Assembly (NCBI RefSeq): GCF_023806485.1
Contig: NZ_JAMSLR010000005.1
Coordinates: 1-64,000 of the forward strand
Direction of reading: 5' to 3'
Length of the DNA stretch: 64,000 bases
From: Thermalbibacter longus
GTDB lineage: Bacteria > Chloroflexota > Chloroflexia > Thermomicrobiales > Thermomicrobiaceae
Part shown: positions 8,149 through 18,091 of the stretch, in pieces
Position numbering within the stretch: the stretch's first letter is position 1
How the letters are laid out: every line of letters starts with the position of its first letter
Notes under the pieces: generated by a model
What the model was told of the DNA's origin: nothing
Databases searched by the model: none
What the model saw: the letters and a program-made list of their open reading frames with translations, nothing else
Program-made: the position numbers and the translations under genes

Positions 8149-11100
8149 GTGGCTGCGGCAGCGCCGTGGAAAGCGTCCTACATCGCGGCGGCATACGCTG
8201 CGGATGGTGTCGTCCGGGTGATCGACGACCGCAGAGAGAGCGACGAGCTGTTCGTCTTCCACTCGCCGCTCATGCGCCGCTTGATCGGCGTCCGGCGGGG
8301 CGTGACGTTTCCCGGTTCACGCGAGCGAGCGACCGCTGAAGAAGTCAGGTTCGCCGGGGCAGTGCTGACGAAGATCGGCCAGCGGGGATACCCCGCTCCC
8401 TGTTCCCTGCGCCTCGAACGCTGGCTCTGGGAGCGGGCGGCGGCGCTCGGGGTGGCAGAAGCGGCCGAGCGTCGGGAGGGCGGGGTCTTGACCTTCCGTG
8501 TCTACGAGCGCGCTGGGACCCTTCGGGCGCGGCTGCTCGCGAGCTTCTTTCCGGAGTTGCTCTTGCCGGAGGATGCTGCGGAGCAGGCTCTGGATCTCGT
8601 CCGTGGGTTCTGCACGGAAGCGGAGGCGTCGGTATTCGACGACCTCGTCGCCCTGCTTCCAGATAAGCGCCTCGGGCTGTTGCTGATCCCGCAGCGGCCG
8701 ATACGCACAATGGTTCCCAACACTGCAGAGATACCGGGGGATCTCGCCGGTGAGCGCGTGGTCGACTTCGCGGTCGAGGTGCCGTGTCTCCAGTCTACCG
8801 GCTCGGTTCCCTGGCACCGGCTCGTCGTCGAGGTCGACGATGGGTCGCACTCCGATGCGGCCCAGGCAACTTACGACGCAAGCCGCGATCAGGCGCTCGC
8901 GAGGTTCGGCTGGAAGACCTACCGGATCCGTCTGGCGGCGAACCCGTCGTCCGAGATCACCCGAATAGCGGACGAGCTAAGGGGGATGATCCCGGCCGAT
9001 ATCCTGCGTTCCGCATGGCAGATGAGAGACGAGTGCGATGCACCGATGCTCGACATGCATCGCAGGCTCGTGTGGCTGCCGATTCTCGAGGCGCAGCTTA
9101 CGACTGCTCTCGGGCAATGGCTGTTGCGGCGCGGCACGGCTTCGCTGCGCGTGTACGCCTCTCGGGAGGGCGAGGGAGTCGCGGTCATCTTGGAGGCCCT
9201 CGGCGAGCTCCTGGACAACCTGGAAGAGCTGTACCAGCTCCCGCCACTGGGGCGTCCCATGCTGGTCGAGCAGCCACAGGAGGCCGACCTCGCATACTTT
9301 CCGGTGCTCAACCACGAGGCGGTAACCCGTCACGCGCACGGTGCACCCGCAGTCCTGCTGCCCATACCGGTCTCCCCCGAGTATCACGATCCGCTCGAAC
9401 CGGTATTGCCGCGCCCCACGCCGCATCTCGACCCTGGTTCGGACGCATTCCGGCGCCCGCTCGAGAGGCTGCTGCAAATCGTGTTTCGATACGTCGCGTT
9501 TCGCCCCGGCCAGCTCCCGATCGTCCACCGGGCGCTTCGCTTGCAGCCGACGGTCGGGCTTCTGCCGACCGCTGCCGGGAAGTCTTTGTGTTATCAGCTT
9601 GCCGGCCTGCTCCAACCGGGGATGACGCTCGTCTGCGAGCCCTTGCGCTCGCTCATGGTCGATCAGGAAGACCACCTCGTGAGCTTCGGGATCCATCGCA
9701 GCGCCGCGATCGTCCCGCTGAGCGAGCAACCGCAGGGATACAATCCCCGAGGCAGGGACGAGATCCTGCGGGCGCTCGCCAACGGAGCGCTCCTGTTTTG
9801 TTTCATTTCTCCCGAGCGATTCCAGATTCCTGACTTCCGCCGGCAACTGCAAGACGCAGTTGCCCGGATCCCGGTCAACTACTTCGTCGTCGACGAGGCA
9901 CACTGCGTGAGCGAGTGGGGACATGATTTCCGGCCTGCCTACCTATCGTTGGGGCGAACCGTGCCCACGGTCTGTCGTGCCCTCTCCGGCTATGTTCCAC
10001 CCTTCGTCGCCTTGACCGGCACGGCGTCCGAAAACGTGCTCGTGGACGTGCTGCGCGAGCTCCAGATCGATGATCCCGGCTCGGTCGTGCGTCCTCAATC
10101 GTTCGACCGGCCTGAACTCGAGTTGAGCATTGTCCGTATCCGGACGGGGGAGCGCGTCGACCGGCTCGTGTCGGTTCTCCGGGAACTGCTGGGCTGGCGC
10201 CCTGGCCAGCCGTTCGATCCGCCGAGCGGCATCGTCTTCTGCTATTTCGTGGGAGGCAAGCTCGGTGTGGCTGAGTTCGAGCGCCAGCTTCGCGCGCGAT
10301 TGCCGGATCTCGTAGACTGGCTCGGCACGTATTCGGGCCGACGGCCCGACGATCGGCTGGCAGCCGATTGGGAGCAGGAGAAGATCCGGATCCAGCGGGC
10401 GTTCGTCGCGAACGAGATTCGGGTGCTCGTCGCGACCCACGCCTTCGGGATGGGTATCGATAAGCCGGATATCCGCTTCACCGTGCATACCATGCTGCCG
10501 CGTTCCCTCGAGGAGTTTTACCAGCAGGCCGGGCGTGCCGGCCGAGACGGGAAGCGGGCGTGCTGCATCATCCTGTTCTGCGATGACCATCCCAGACTCG
10601 CCGATGAGGCGCTCGACCCGGTCAGGACGCCCGCCGACCACTTGCCGCAGAAGCGAGCGATGACCCGCCCAGGCGCGCCGGCCGAGAGTGACGCCGTGCA
10701 GCATCTGTGGTTCGTTTCCCAGGCCTTTCGGGGCAAACAGTTCGATCAAGACACGATCGCCTTCGTGTGGCGCTCCCTCGCCCGTGCTCTCCCTCAGGAC
10801 ACCCGCCAGTTGCTGTCCATCCCCATCCGTTTCACCTTTCTCCTCGACCAAGGTGGGGCGGCTCATCCGGCCTTCGGGCACCAGATCCAGGGCCAGGAGG
10901 ACGCGGCGTCGCTCCTCGAGAAGGCACTGTACCGGCTGACGATGGCTGGGGCGATCGTCGACTACACGAAAGACTGGCAGCGGCAATGCTTCGTCGTCGA
11001 TCTGCGCCGCCGGACGACCGAGGACGTGATCGAGACGTTCCGCAGCTACCTCCTGCGCTATACGACGGAAGGCCAAGCGCGGCGGTACCTGAGCGACATC

Positions 11101-11775
11101 CCAGCAGGGTCGTACGAAGACGTGGTGGAGCATGTCGCTCGACGCATCGTCGCGTTCGTGTACGACCACATCGAGGCGCGCCGGCGCCTGGCGATGCGCC
11201 AGATGCTCGAAGTCGCTCGCGCGGCGACGGCGGTCGACGCCAGCGGAACGCAGAAGTTTCGCGATGAACTGCTGCGGTATCTGGAAGAATCCGAGTACTC
11301 GGATGCGGTGCGATCGCTCAGGGAAGACCTCCCCGATGACTGGCTCGCACTCTTCCGCCGGGCGAGCGCGCCCGACGCCCTCCCCAAGCTGGCTGGCGCA
11401 GTCCGGCGGCACCTCGAGGAACGGCCGTTCCACCCCGGGCTCCTGCTGCTCCGTGGCTTGGTCGAGGTCACTCGCAGCGGTGGCGGCGAATACATCGACA
11501 GCGCGTTCAGGATTCTGGCGCAGGATTACCCGCAGGTCGATCTCGATCGCCTCGCGTGGCAGCTCCTGCACGTCCTGGCAGAGGAAATCGGTTCGGGCAA
11601 TCCTGAGAGGCTCGATGCCGTCATCGAGATGCTCCTGCGGTGTCGCGAGACGCTCGGTTTCGCCCGGCTGTGTTATCAGCTCGCCCCTGAGCACGGATGG
11701 GCACATCTGCGTGCCGTGGTACGGCTCGCTGAAGGGGTGGCAGAGGCGATGAGAGGAGCCTCGGATGTTCGATGA
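8149..11775 (+). CDS. Fusion of a DUF559/Vsr-like nuclease domain to a RecQ-like DNA helicase
   Basis: A protein of about 1208 residues. Residues about 155-285 carry a PD-(D/E)XK-like core: [10 protein letters not shown] (about 203-212), [11 protein letters not shown] (about 226-236), then [21 protein letters not shown], as in DUF559 and Vsr nucleases. Residues about 445-830 form a superfamily 2 helicase of RecQ type: Walker [14 protein letters not shown] (about 470-482), DEAH (about 582), [25 protein letters not shown] and [10 protein letters not shown] (about 792). The usual RecQ zinc cysteines and HRDC domain are absent; about 380 other residues follow. GTG 8149 has GCGAGG eight bases upstream, better than GTG 8140. 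The next gene overlaps its end by 11 bases. Role in repair or anti-phage defence is inferred. Confidence 0.8.
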   Translation: MAAAAPWKASYIAAAYAADGVVRVIDDRRESDELFVFHSPLMRRLIGVRRGVTFPGSRERATAEEVRFAGAVLTKIGQRGYPAPCSLRLERWLWERAAALGVAEAAERREGGVLTFRVYERAGTLRARLLASFFPELLLPEDAAEQALDLVRGFCTEAEASVFDDLVALLPDKRLGLLLIPQRPIRTMVPNTAEIPGDLAGERVVDFAVEVPCLQSTGSVPWHRLVVEVDDGSHSDAAQATYDASRDQALARFGWKTYRIRLAANPSSEITRIADELRGMIPADILRSAWQMRDECDAPMLDMHRRLVWLPILEAQLTTALGQWLLRRGTASLRVYASREGEGVAVILEALGELLDNLEELYQLPPLGRPMLVEQPQEADLAYFPVLNHEAVTRHAHGAPAVLLPIPVSPEYHDPLEPVLPRPTPHLDPGSDAFRRPLERLLQIVFRYVAFRPGQLPIVHRALRLQPTVGLLPTAAGKSLCYQLAGLLQPGMTLVCEPLRSLMVDQEDHLVSFGIHRSAAIVPLSEQPQGYNPRGRDEILRALANGALLFCFISPERFQIPDFRRQLQDAVARIPVNYFVVDEAHCVSEWGHDFRPAYLSLGRTVPTVCRALSGYVPPFVALTGTASENVLVDVLRELQIDDPGSVVRPQSFDRPELELSIVRIRTGERVDRLVSVLRELLGWRPGQPFDPPSGIVFCYFVGGKLGVAEFERQLRARLPDLVDWLGTYSGRRPDDRLAADWEQEKIRIQRAFVANEIRVLVATHAFGMGIDKPDIRFTVHTMLPRSLEEFYQQAGRAGRDGKRACCIILFCDDHPRLADEALDPVRTPADHLPQKRAMTRPGAPAESDAVQHLWFVSQAFRGKQFDQDTIAFVWRSLARALPQDTRQLLSIPIRFTFLLDQGGAAHPAFGHQIQGQEDAASLLEKALYRLTMAGAIVDYTKDWQRQCFVVDLRRRTTEDVIETFRSYLLRYTTEGQARRYLSDIPAGSYEDVVEHVARRIVAFVYDHIEARRRLAMRQMLEVARAATAVDASGTQKFRDELLRYLEESEYSDAVRSLREDLPDDWLALFRRASAPDALPKLAGAVRRHLEERPFHPGLLLLRGLVEVTRSGGGEYIDSAFRILAQDYPQVDLDRLAWQLLHVLAEEIGSGNPERLDAVIEMLLRCRETLGFARLCYQLAPEHGWAHLRAVVRLAEGVAEAMRGASDVR

Positions 11776-12205
11776 TACTGAGCAGCGGCGTGATCTGATT
11801 CTCCAGGCGGAGCAAGCTATCCGCGCTCTCGCCGGGGAGCTGGCCCGGACGGCGACCCTGGCGCAGGAGGCAGAAGCCGCACGCGCAGCGCTTCAGGGCG
11901 CGGCCGATGAGGTCCGGCACGTGCGATCCCAGGTCGAGGACGTGATCGCCGAGAATCGAGCGGTGCGCGAAGACCTCCTCACGGTCGCGAGACAAGCCGA
12001 GAGGGTTGTCGCCCAGGCGGAGCAGGCGCTCTCAGACGCCTCGACACGGCTCATCGCTGCGAGCGAGCAGCTCTTGCAGGCATCCAGCGAAGCGCGTGAT
12101 GCCACCGTTCGTGTCAGTGCTCAGCTCCGCCGCCTTCAACTGATGGTCGCGCTGAATCTCGCCCTCGCGCTCGCGCTGCTCGTCGCAGTGCTGATCGCGC
12201 TGTGA
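11765..12205 (+). CDS. Coiled-coil protein with a C-terminal membrane anchor
   Basis: A 146-residue protein. Residues about 5-115 are one long, Ala/Glu/Arg-rich coiled coil with heptad-like spacing, and the last 22 residues form a single membrane helix ([20 protein letters not shown]), giving a tail-anchored topology with the coiled coil in the cytoplasm. The gene begins inside the last codons of the nuclease-helicase gene, so the two are almost certainly made together. A structural or sensing partner that ties the helicase to the membrane is a reasonable inference; no enzymatic motif is present. Confidence 0.7.
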   Translation: MFDDTEQRRDLILQAEQAIRALAGELARTATLAQEAEAARAALQGAADEVRHVRSQVEDVIAENRAVREDLLTVARQAERVVAQAEQALSDASTRLIAASEQLLQASSEARDATVRVSAQLRRLQLMVALNLALALALLVAVLIAL

Positions 12206-12333
12206 TGACGCTTGCTCACCGGTGCCGGCGAGCTGGTGGGAGCTCTCCCCTGCCTTGCCCGCCGTTCACCTGCCCGGTACGCTTGCCCTACGAACGCATC
12301 TGGTTTAACGACCGGACGGAACGGAGAGTTCTC

Positions 12334-13338
12334 ATGCGTGCAGCACGATTCTTCGGCCCAGGGGACTTCCGGCTCGTCGAGGTCGAGCGGCCGTCGCCCG
12401 GCCCGGGTGAGGTGCTGCTGCGGGTGCGGGCGGCCGGGCTGTGCCACTCGGATCTGCACATCATCCACGATGAGCTCGGAGGCTACCCGTTCCCCGTGCC
12501 GCTGACGCTCGGGCACGAGATCGCTGGCGAGGCGGTCGAGACGGGCCCCGGCGTCGATCCGTCGCTCATCGGGCGGCGCTTCGCCGTCTTCGGCCCGGCG
12601 GGATGCGGGCAGTGCGCGTTCTGCCGGGCAGGGCGGGATAACCTCTGCACCGAAAGCCTCGCGATCGGCCTGGCACGGGACGGCGGCTACGCCGAGTTCG
12701 TGGCCGTGCCGGCGCATGCGCTGGTGCCGGTGCCGGACGGGGTCGGCGACGCTGAGGCCGCGGTGGCCACCGACGCCGTGCTGACGTCCTTCCACGCGCT
12801 TGCGAACGTGGCGCGTGTCCGGCCTGGCGAGACCGTCGTCATCATCGGGGCCGGCGGGCTCGGCTTGAACGCGATCCAGGTCGCCAGAGCGATCGGCGCG
12901 TACGTGGTGGCGCTCGACGTCCAGCCACGCAAGCTGGAGCTGGCCAGGCAGTTCGGGGCCGACCTCGCGCTCGACAGCCGCAGCGTCGACCCGGAGAAGC
13001 CACTGCTCGACCGGAGGATCGACGTGGTCGGCGACTTCGTGGGCAACGACGCGACGAAGCTGCTAGCCCAGCGGCTGGTGAGCCGGGGTGGCCGCGTGGT
13101 GCTCGTGGGCCTCGGCAGCGTCGCCGGGTCGCTGCTCGGACTGCGGATCGTTGCGGACGAAGTCGCCATCCTGGGGAGCTTCTGGGGTACCCGCGCGGAG
13201 CTAGCAACCGTCCTCGACCTGATCGGCCGGGGGGTCCTGAGGCCACCGGTGGAGACGCACCCGCTGGACGAGATCCTTACCTGGATGCAGCGTCTGCGCG
13301 AGGGGGCGGTCGAGCACCGGGTCGCGCTGGTACCCTGA
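12334..13338 (+). CDS. Zinc-dependent alcohol dehydrogenase (MDR family)
   Basis: A 334-residue medium-chain dehydrogenase/reductase. Catalytic zinc ligands are seen in GLCHSDLH (about C37) and GHEIAGE (about H61-E62). A structural-zinc loop has four cysteines in CGQCAFCRAGRDNLC, and the NAD(P)-binding Rossmann motif is IIGAGGLGLNAIQVA. It oxidises alcohols or reduces aldehydes; the exact substrate is open. ATG 12334 follows GGAGAG; the longer frame back to 12202 is not supported. It stands alone, 128 bases after the coiled-coil gene and 86 bases before the Ddn-like gene. Confidence 0.88.
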   Translation: MRAARFFGPGDFRLVEVERPSPGPGEVLLRVRAAGLCHSDLHIIHDELGGYPFPVPLTLGHEIAGEAVETGPGVDPSLIGRRFAVFGPAGCGQCAFCRAGRDNLCTESLAIGLARDGGYAEFVAVPAHALVPVPDGVGDAEAAVATDAVLTSFHALANVARVRPGETVVIIGAGGLGLNAIQVARAIGAYVVALDVQPRKLELARQFGADLALDSRSVDPEKPLLDRRIDVVGDFVGNDATKLLAQRLVSRGGRVVLVGLGSVAGSLLGLRIVADEVAILGSFWGTRAELATVLDLIGRGVLRPPVETHPLDEILTWMQRLREGAVEHRVALVP

Positions 13339-13424
13339 TCCTGGCGGGAACGGCCCGCGCTGGTGGCGGCCCAGTGCGCTGGCTGCCCAGCACGGGGACT
13401 GAAGATACGGAGGTGGACCGGGGA

Positions 13425-13853
13425 ATGCGTGAGGGACGCTCTCGGGCCTATCTGCGGCCGGGCTGGCTGCTCCGGCGCGTGGTCAACCCGTTGATCGCGC
13501 GCCTGGGGATCACGCCGGTGCTGGCGGTACGTGGTCGAAAGACCGGCCGCTGGCATGCCGTCCCAGTCAACGTCCTCGAGCACGGAGGACAGCGGTATCT
13601 GGTCGCGCCGCGGGGCGAGACCGACTGGGTGCGCAACCTGCGGGCGGCCGGCGAGGGTGAGCTGCGCTGGCGGGGCCGGGTCGAGCGCTTTCGGGCGGTC
13701 GAGGTGCCGGATGCGCAGAAGCCACCGCTGATCGAGGCGTACCTGCAGCGCTGGGGCGCGCAGGTGCGAGCGCAGTTCGCCGCGCTGCCCGACCCGGCCG
13801 ACCACCCGGTGTTCCGGCTCGAGCCGGTCGCGCCTGCGGGACGTCGGTCATGA
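13425..13853 (+). CDS. Ddn-like deazaflavin (F420)-dependent nitroreductase-family protein
   Basis: A 142-residue split-barrel protein of the family that includes the mycobacterial F420H2-dependent nitroreductase Ddn. Family features are RVVNPLIARLGI near the N-terminus, the VRGRKTGRWHAVPVNVLEHGGQRYLVAPRGE core, and WVRNLRAAGEGELRWRGR, the usual cofactor-contact segment. The ATG at 13425 is taken because the conserved domain starts soon after it; a GTG at 13374 in the same frame is possible. If F420 is used, the organism must make it; no F420 biosynthesis gene lies in the window. Confidence 0.75.
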   Translation: MREGRSRAYLRPGWLLRRVVNPLIARLGITPVLAVRGRKTGRWHAVPVNVLEHGGQRYLVAPRGETDWVRNLRAAGEGELRWRGRVERFRAVEVPDAQKPPLIEAYLQRWGAQVRAQFAALPDPADHPVFRLEPVAPAGRRS

Positions 13854-13977
13854 GTGCAGGGGGCGACACGCGGTCGCCAGGCTCCGCTGCCGCGGCGCCC
13901 TCTAGAGCGACCTCGGACGCAGCTCCGAGCGCGATGTCCTGGACGGGCTCGCGCGCCATCTTCGCGGAGCGAACGGC

Positions 13978-15588
13978 ATGATGCCCGTTCGACGCCAGCT
14001 TCTCGCCGAGCCGGTCGCCCCCTCGACCGACCCGGCTGCCCAGCCTGGCCTGCTCGCGGCTGGGCTCTGCCTCTGGGCCACGCTCGTGGCTGCCTGGGTC
14101 GCGACGGCCATCTTCGAGCGACTGCCGCACGTCGAGGATGAGGTCGCTTTCCTCTTCCAGGCACGCACCTTTGCGGCCGGTACGCTCGTGGCGCCGGCGC
14201 CGGCCCTGCCTGAGTTCTTCTCGATCCCGTTCGTCATCGTGCGCGACGGCGAATGGTTCGGCAAGTACCCGCCGGGCTACCCGCTCGCCCTGGCGCTCGG
14301 CGTGTTGGCTGGCCAGCCCTGGCTCGTCAACCCGATCGCCGCTGGGCTGGCGGTAGCGCTGGTCTACCGGCTCGGTCGCCGGATCTACGACTCCGTGACC
14401 GGGCTGCTCGCGGCGCTGCTGCTGGCTACCTCGCCATTCCTGCTGATCCAGGCCGGCAGCTTCCTCTCGCACGTGGTCTGCCTCGTCTGGACGCTCCTCT
14501 TCCTCGTGGGGTTCGAGGCGGCGCGGCGGCGCGGCTCGCCGGCCCTCGGACTCGCCGCCGGGGCGGCGCTGGGGATGCTGCTGCTCAGCCGGCCGCTCAC
14601 CGCGGTAGGGATCAGCGCGCCGTTCGCGCTGTGGGCTGGCATCGAGTCGCTCCGGTATCCAGTTCGGCTGCGGGTCTACGGCCCGATGGCGGGTGCGGCG
14701 CTGGCCTTCAGCGGGCTGCTGCTCGGCTACAACTGGCTGACTACCGGGCATCCGCTGCGCTTCGCCTACGAGCTCTGGTGGTCGTTCGACCGGGTCGGTT
14801 TCGGGCCCGGCGCTGGGCCGGGCGGTGGCCATACGCTCCAGGGAGGCTGGATCAACACCCGGTTCAACCTGAAGGAACTGGAAACCTACCTCTTCGGCTG
14901 GCCATTCCGGCTGAGCCTCGTCCCGGCGATCCTGGCCGTGCTGGTCGCGCTCGCCCGTGCCGTTGTGGCTGCCGCGCGAGCCGAAGCAGGCGAGGAGTGG
15001 CCCGCGCTGGGCGAGGCGATCGCCTGGGATCTGGCGCTCGGCGGGCTGGCGCTGGGCCTGATCGCCGTACATCTCGCCTATTGGACCAGTGGCCAGATGT
15101 ACGGCCCTCGCTACTACTTCGAGGCCACTGGCGGGCTGGCGCTGCTGGCCGCCCGCGGCCTGCGCCAAGCAGATGGCTGGTTCGGTTGGGCAGCGCGGCG
15201 CGCTCTGGGAGATAGCCGGTTCGGGCGTGTACTCAGCGCCGGGCTCCCGGTCGTCCTCCTTGTGCTCCTGATCGGTTATGGACTCTTCTGGACTGCGCCG
15301 CGCTGGTTCGTCAGCTATCGCGGCTGGTACGGAATCACCGCGGACGGGCTGCGCGCGGTCGAGGCCGCCCGGCTGGACAACGCAGTCGTCTTCGTGCGGG
15401 CTCAGTACTGGACTGACTACGCGCCGTTCTTCGCTCAGAACTCGCCGCTGCTCGACGGCCGTGTGGTCTACGCGCTCGACCTCGGTGATGCTCGGAACCG
15501 GCTGCTGGCCGAGCAGTACCCCGGGCGCGCCTTCTACGCGTGGCGCGACGGCGCGCTGGTGCCGCTCGACCCTGGCGCCATCCGGTGA
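13978..15588 (+). CDS. GT-C-type polytopic glycosyltransferase (ArnT/PMT-like)
   Basis: A 536-residue membrane protein with about ten hydrophobic helices. After the first helix comes HVEDEVAFLFQA, an acidic first-loop motif like the catalytic Asp/Glu motif of dolichyl-phosphate-mannose mannosyltransferase, ArnT and other GT-C enzymes, followed by FGKYPPGYPLALALG. Such enzymes move a sugar from a lipid carrier to a protein or glycolipid on the outer face of the membrane. The C-terminal 100 residues are soluble and probably extracytoplasmic. Donor and acceptor are unknown, and no partner glycosylation gene is adjacent. Confidence 0.7.
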   Translation: MMPVRRQLLAEPVAPSTDPAAQPGLLAAGLCLWATLVAAWVATAIFERLPHVEDEVAFLFQARTFAAGTLVAPAPALPEFFSIPFVIVRDGEWFGKYPPGYPLALALGVLAGQPWLVNPIAAGLAVALVYRLGRRIYDSVTGLLAALLLATSPFLLIQAGSFLSHVVCLVWTLLFLVGFEAARRRGSPALGLAAGAALGMLLLSRPLTAVGISAPFALWAGIESLRYPVRLRVYGPMAGAALAFSGLLLGYNWLTTGHPLRFAYELWWSFDRVGFGPGAGPGGGHTLQGGWINTRFNLKELETYLFGWPFRLSLVPAILAVLVALARAVVAAARAEAGEEWPALGEAIAWDLALGGLALGLIAVHLAYWTSGQMYGPRYYFEATGGLALLAARGLRQADGWFGWAARRALGDSRFGRVLSAGLPVVLLVLLIGYGLFWTAPRWFVSYRGWYGITADGLRAVEAARLDNAVVFVRAQYWTDYAPFFAQNSPLLDGRVVYALDLGDARNRLLAEQYPGRAFYAWRDGALVPLDPGAIR

Positions 15589-16004
15589 CGCAGACGCGGG
15601 CTGGCTCGTGGCTCCACTGCTCGCGGCCGTCCTCCCTCTGCCGCGCTCGCTGTATTACGGGTACTGTCCACGAGGCACGCCACTCTCGGCCGGGAGGCGA
15701 CACCTCGGCCTGTCCAGCGGTAGGGGCGACCGGCCGGTCGCCCCTACACGTTTCGCCGAGGAACTCGATACGGGCGAGACCCCTTCGCCAGGCGGCGCGC
15801 TGCCGAGCGTCGATCGCGTTCTCCTCGTACGCTCCTGACCTAGACGGCCGGCTCCGATGCGCATGCTGCCGCCCCGGCGGGCGGCCCCGGGATTCGAAGC
15901 CCCGGGCTTGCGTCTCCGAGCGCGCTGAAGCTGATGGGGCGTGTGGGGCTAGCTTCCCGATGCAGGCCACGCGAGCGCATTCCGAATGCCCGCACTGGGC
16001 TCGC
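15589..16004. other. Gene-free stretch between convergent genes
   Basis: These 416 bases lie between the ends of the glycosyltransferase and the ferredoxin-reductase-like gene. Apart from the perfect palindrome at 15720-15747 no gene or RNA is recognisable. Short open frames here have no ribosome site and no family-like pattern. Confidence 0.5.
15720..15747. repeat. 28-bp perfect palindrome (interspersed repeat and/or bidirectional terminator)
   Basis: GTAGGGGCGACCGG is followed directly by its exact reverse complement, giving a 28-base palindrome without any loop base. It sits between the 3' ends of two convergent genes, where a hairpin could stop transcription from both sides. No T-run follows. 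From general knowledge, palindromes of this GTAGGGGCGA-type recur as interspersed repeats in several bacterial genomes, Chloroflexota included, so it may be a repeat-family member and not a dedicated terminator. Confidence 0.7.
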
Positions 16005-17246
16005 TCACTCCGCCTGGCGTGCTGGCTGCGCCAGCGCCCGCAGGTCGGTCGAGGGGTCGGCGAGCACCGCCGGGTCGACCCGCGCCTGCGCTTCGACCAG
16101 CCGCCGCCCGGGACGCAGCTCCCGCGGCCGGTTGATGGTCACCACTGCCTCCACCACTCCCTGCCGCAGGTAGAAGGCGGTGACCGACGGCGCCGCCTTG
16201 TCGCCGCGTAGGACGACCTGATCCCACGGCCCCGGGTAGCCGGCATACTGGAGGTTCAGGTCGAACTGGTCCGACCAGAAGTAGGGCACTGGAGCATAGG
16301 GCTGAGGATCCCCGGCGATGGCCCGAGCCGCCGCCGCGCCCTGCTGCGCCGCGTTGTCGAAGTGCTCCACCCTCAGCCGGCGGCCAATGGCCGGATGCCA
16401 CCAGTTCGCAACGTCGCCGGCGGCGTAGACGCCAGGCACGCCGGTCGCGCAGTGCTCGTCGACCAGGATGCCGTTCTCGATCTGGAGCCCGCTGCCCTGG
16501 AAGAGCGCCACTGCGGGCCGCACGCCGACCCCGACCACCACCAGGTCGCAGGCGATCCGCTCGCCGCTCTCCAGGACGGCCTCCTCGACTGACCGGTGCC
16601 CTCGCAGCTCCGCCACCTTCTGCCCCAGGCGCAGCTCTATCCCGTGTCGTCGGTGTACCTCGGCCAGGATGCCCCCCACCTCCTCGCCTAGCGGCCCAGC
16701 CAGCGGCACCGGCAGCGGATCGACCACAGTGACCTGCTTGCCCAGCATGCGGGCACTGGCTGCCACTTCGGCGCCGATGAACCCGCAGCCGACGACCAGC
16801 ACGCGCTCGGCCCGCGAGAGATCCTCTCGCAGTGCCTGCGCATCGGCCAGCGAGCGCAGGTAGCGCACTCCGGGCAGGTCGAACCCCGGGAGGCGTAGCC
16901 GCACCGGCTCGGCTCCGGTCGCGATCAGGAGCACGGCGAACGGGAGCCGCTCGCCCGGCTCGAGTACCAGCTCGCGGCGATCGAGGTCGACCGCGGTGGC
17001 CCGCTGCCCCAGCCGCAGCTCGATCCCCAGCCTCTGGTAGTGTTCGGGTGGCTTGAGCAGGATCTCTTCGGCCGTCTTCTGGCCTTGGAGAAACGCTTTG
17101 GAGAGTGCCGGGCGGTCATAGGGGACGACCGGCTCGGCGCTGACCAGCGTCACCGGGCCGTCGTAGCCGGCGGCCCGCAGCGCCTCGGCGGCGCCGTAGG
17201 CCGCAACACCGCCTCCCAGGATGACGCAGGGACGCGGGTCGGCCAT
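16005..17246 (-). CDS. FAD/NAD(P)H-dependent ferredoxin reductase-like oxidoreductase
   Basis: A 413-residue two-dinucleotide-fold flavoprotein of the rhodocoxin/putidaredoxin reductase type. The FAD motif is VILGGGVAAYGAAEALRAAG, PYDRPALSK is the family's conserved segment, VLVVGCGFIGAEVAASA is the NAD(P)H fold, and GVYAAGDVANW is the second FAD contact. No redox-active cysteine pair is seen, which fits the oxygenase-reductase class. It starts four bases after the stop of the Rieske gene, so electrons probably pass from NADH through this protein to the Rieske protein. No terminal oxygenase gene is nearby. Confidence 0.85.
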   Translation of the reverse strand: MADPRPCVILGGGVAAYGAAEALRAAGYDGPVTLVSAEPVVPYDRPALSKAFLQGQKTAEEILLKPPEHYQRLGIELRLGQRATAVDLDRRELVLEPGERLPFAVLLIATGAEPVRLRLPGFDLPGVRYLRSLADAQALREDLSRAERVLVVGCGFIGAEVAASARMLGKQVTVVDPLPVPLAGPLGEEVGGILAEVHRRHGIELRLGQKVAELRGHRSVEEAVLESGERIACDLVVVGVGVRPAVALFQGSGLQIENGILVDEHCATGVPGVYAAGDVANWWHPAIGRRLRVEHFDNAAQQGAAAARAIAGDPQPYAPVPYFWSDQFDLNLQYAGYPGPWDQVVLRGDKAAPSVTAFYLRQGVVEAVVTINRPRELRPGRRLVEAQARVDPAVLADPSTDLRALAQPARQAE

Positions 17247-17249
17247 CGC

Positions 17250-17582
17250 TCATCCCTGCCGCGGCTCGCGCGAGACGTAGACCACGCCGTCAACGATCTG
17301 GACATCGTAGACCGGCAGCGGCTGGGTCGCCGGCAGCGAGGTCACCCTGCCCGTCTCCAGGTCGAAGCCGGAACCGTGCAACGGGCAGTAGATCACGTGG
17401 TCTTCGAGGTCACCTTCGGCCAGCTCCGCGTACTCGTGGGTGCAGATTCCGCTGAGGGCGTAGACGTTTCCCTCCAGCTTGACCAGGATCCGCTCGTCGT
17501 CGTCGACCTCGAACGGGACGATTCCTCCCTCCGGGATCTCGTCGTAGCGCTTGACCGCGACGTAGCCTTCTGGAGTCGCCAT
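17250..17582 (-). CDS. Rieske [2Fe-2S] ferredoxin-like protein
   Basis: A 110-residue soluble Rieske protein. The cluster ligands are in ICTHEYAEL (Cys-x-His) and YCPLHGSGFD (Cys-x2-His), the order and spacing of dioxygenase ferredoxins and NirD-type subunits. There is no membrane anchor or signal peptide. It lies between the CDGSH gene (89 bases upstream) and the FAD reductase gene (three bases downstream) on the same strand, suggesting a small electron-transfer chain. The final acceptor is not encoded here. Confidence 0.88.
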   Translation of the reverse strand: MATPEGYVAVKRYDEIPEGGIVPFEVDDDERILVKLEGNVYALSGICTHEYAELAEGDLEDHVIYCPLHGSGFDLETGRVTSLPATQPLPVYDVQIVDGVVYVSREPRQG

Positions 17583-17671
17583 CCAATCCTCCCGGTACGG
17601 CAGGGGAGCGGCTCGCGCCGGGCTTCCCCGCCTGCTCTCGCTGATCTCGCTCGACGCGCCAGGGTGGCCAG

Positions 17672-17899
17672 CTACGACGACTCGCCCGCAGCCTTGACCG
17701 GCACGGCGATGGCGCCCTGGAATCCGATCTTCCGGTGCGTGCCATCGCAGAACGGCTTGGTCTGCGAGCCGCCGCAGCGGCAGAGCCAGACCTCGTCCCC
17801 CTCGTAGGGGATCTCGTTGCCGCGGTGGTCAACCAGCTTGACCGGCCCCTTCACGTGGTACGGGCCATTCCGCGTCACCGTGATCTGGACCTCAGCCAT
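17672..17899 (-). CDS. CDGSH-type [2Fe-2S] iron-sulfur protein
   Basis: A 75-residue protein with the CDGSH signature LCRCGGSQTKPFCDGTH (residues about 39-55), whose three Cys and one His hold a redox-active [2Fe-2S] cluster as in mitoNEET-like proteins. The ATG at 17899 has GGAGG just upstream; the longer frame to 18121 is unsupported. It leads a same-strand group with the Rieske and FAD-reductase genes. Its role may be electron transfer or cluster transfer; this is inferred from neighbours. Confidence 0.88.
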   Translation of the reverse strand: MAEVQITVTRNGPYHVKGPVKLVDHRGNEIPYEGDEVWLCRCGGSQTKPFCDGTHRKIGFQGAIAVPVKAAGESS

Positions 17900-18091
17900 C
17901 GGCCACCTCCCGTCGGTGAAACGCCATACTATCGTATCGCTACTATAGCGCCTGGTAGCCAGAAGCGACCAGATCATCGCTCCTGGATCGTTAGACGCGC
18001 GAGCGGCCCTCATCTTCCGCTTGACCATACCAGCTCGCGCGGTCACACTTGGCACACCAGGCGAGCGGCGACGAAGCCGGAGAGGCGAGGT

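Noticed and set aside
9943-11706. Minus-strand open frame of 587 codons opposite the RecQ-like gene
   Set aside because: It is a shadow of the helicase gene, whose motifs are unambiguous; the antisense product has no recognisable motif or ribosome site.
13567-15168. Long minus-strand open frame (533 codons) opposite the glycosyltransferase gene
   Set aside because: High GC content creates long antisense frames. The translation is Arg/Gly/Glu/Gln-rich with no family pattern, whereas the plus strand encodes a clear membrane protein.
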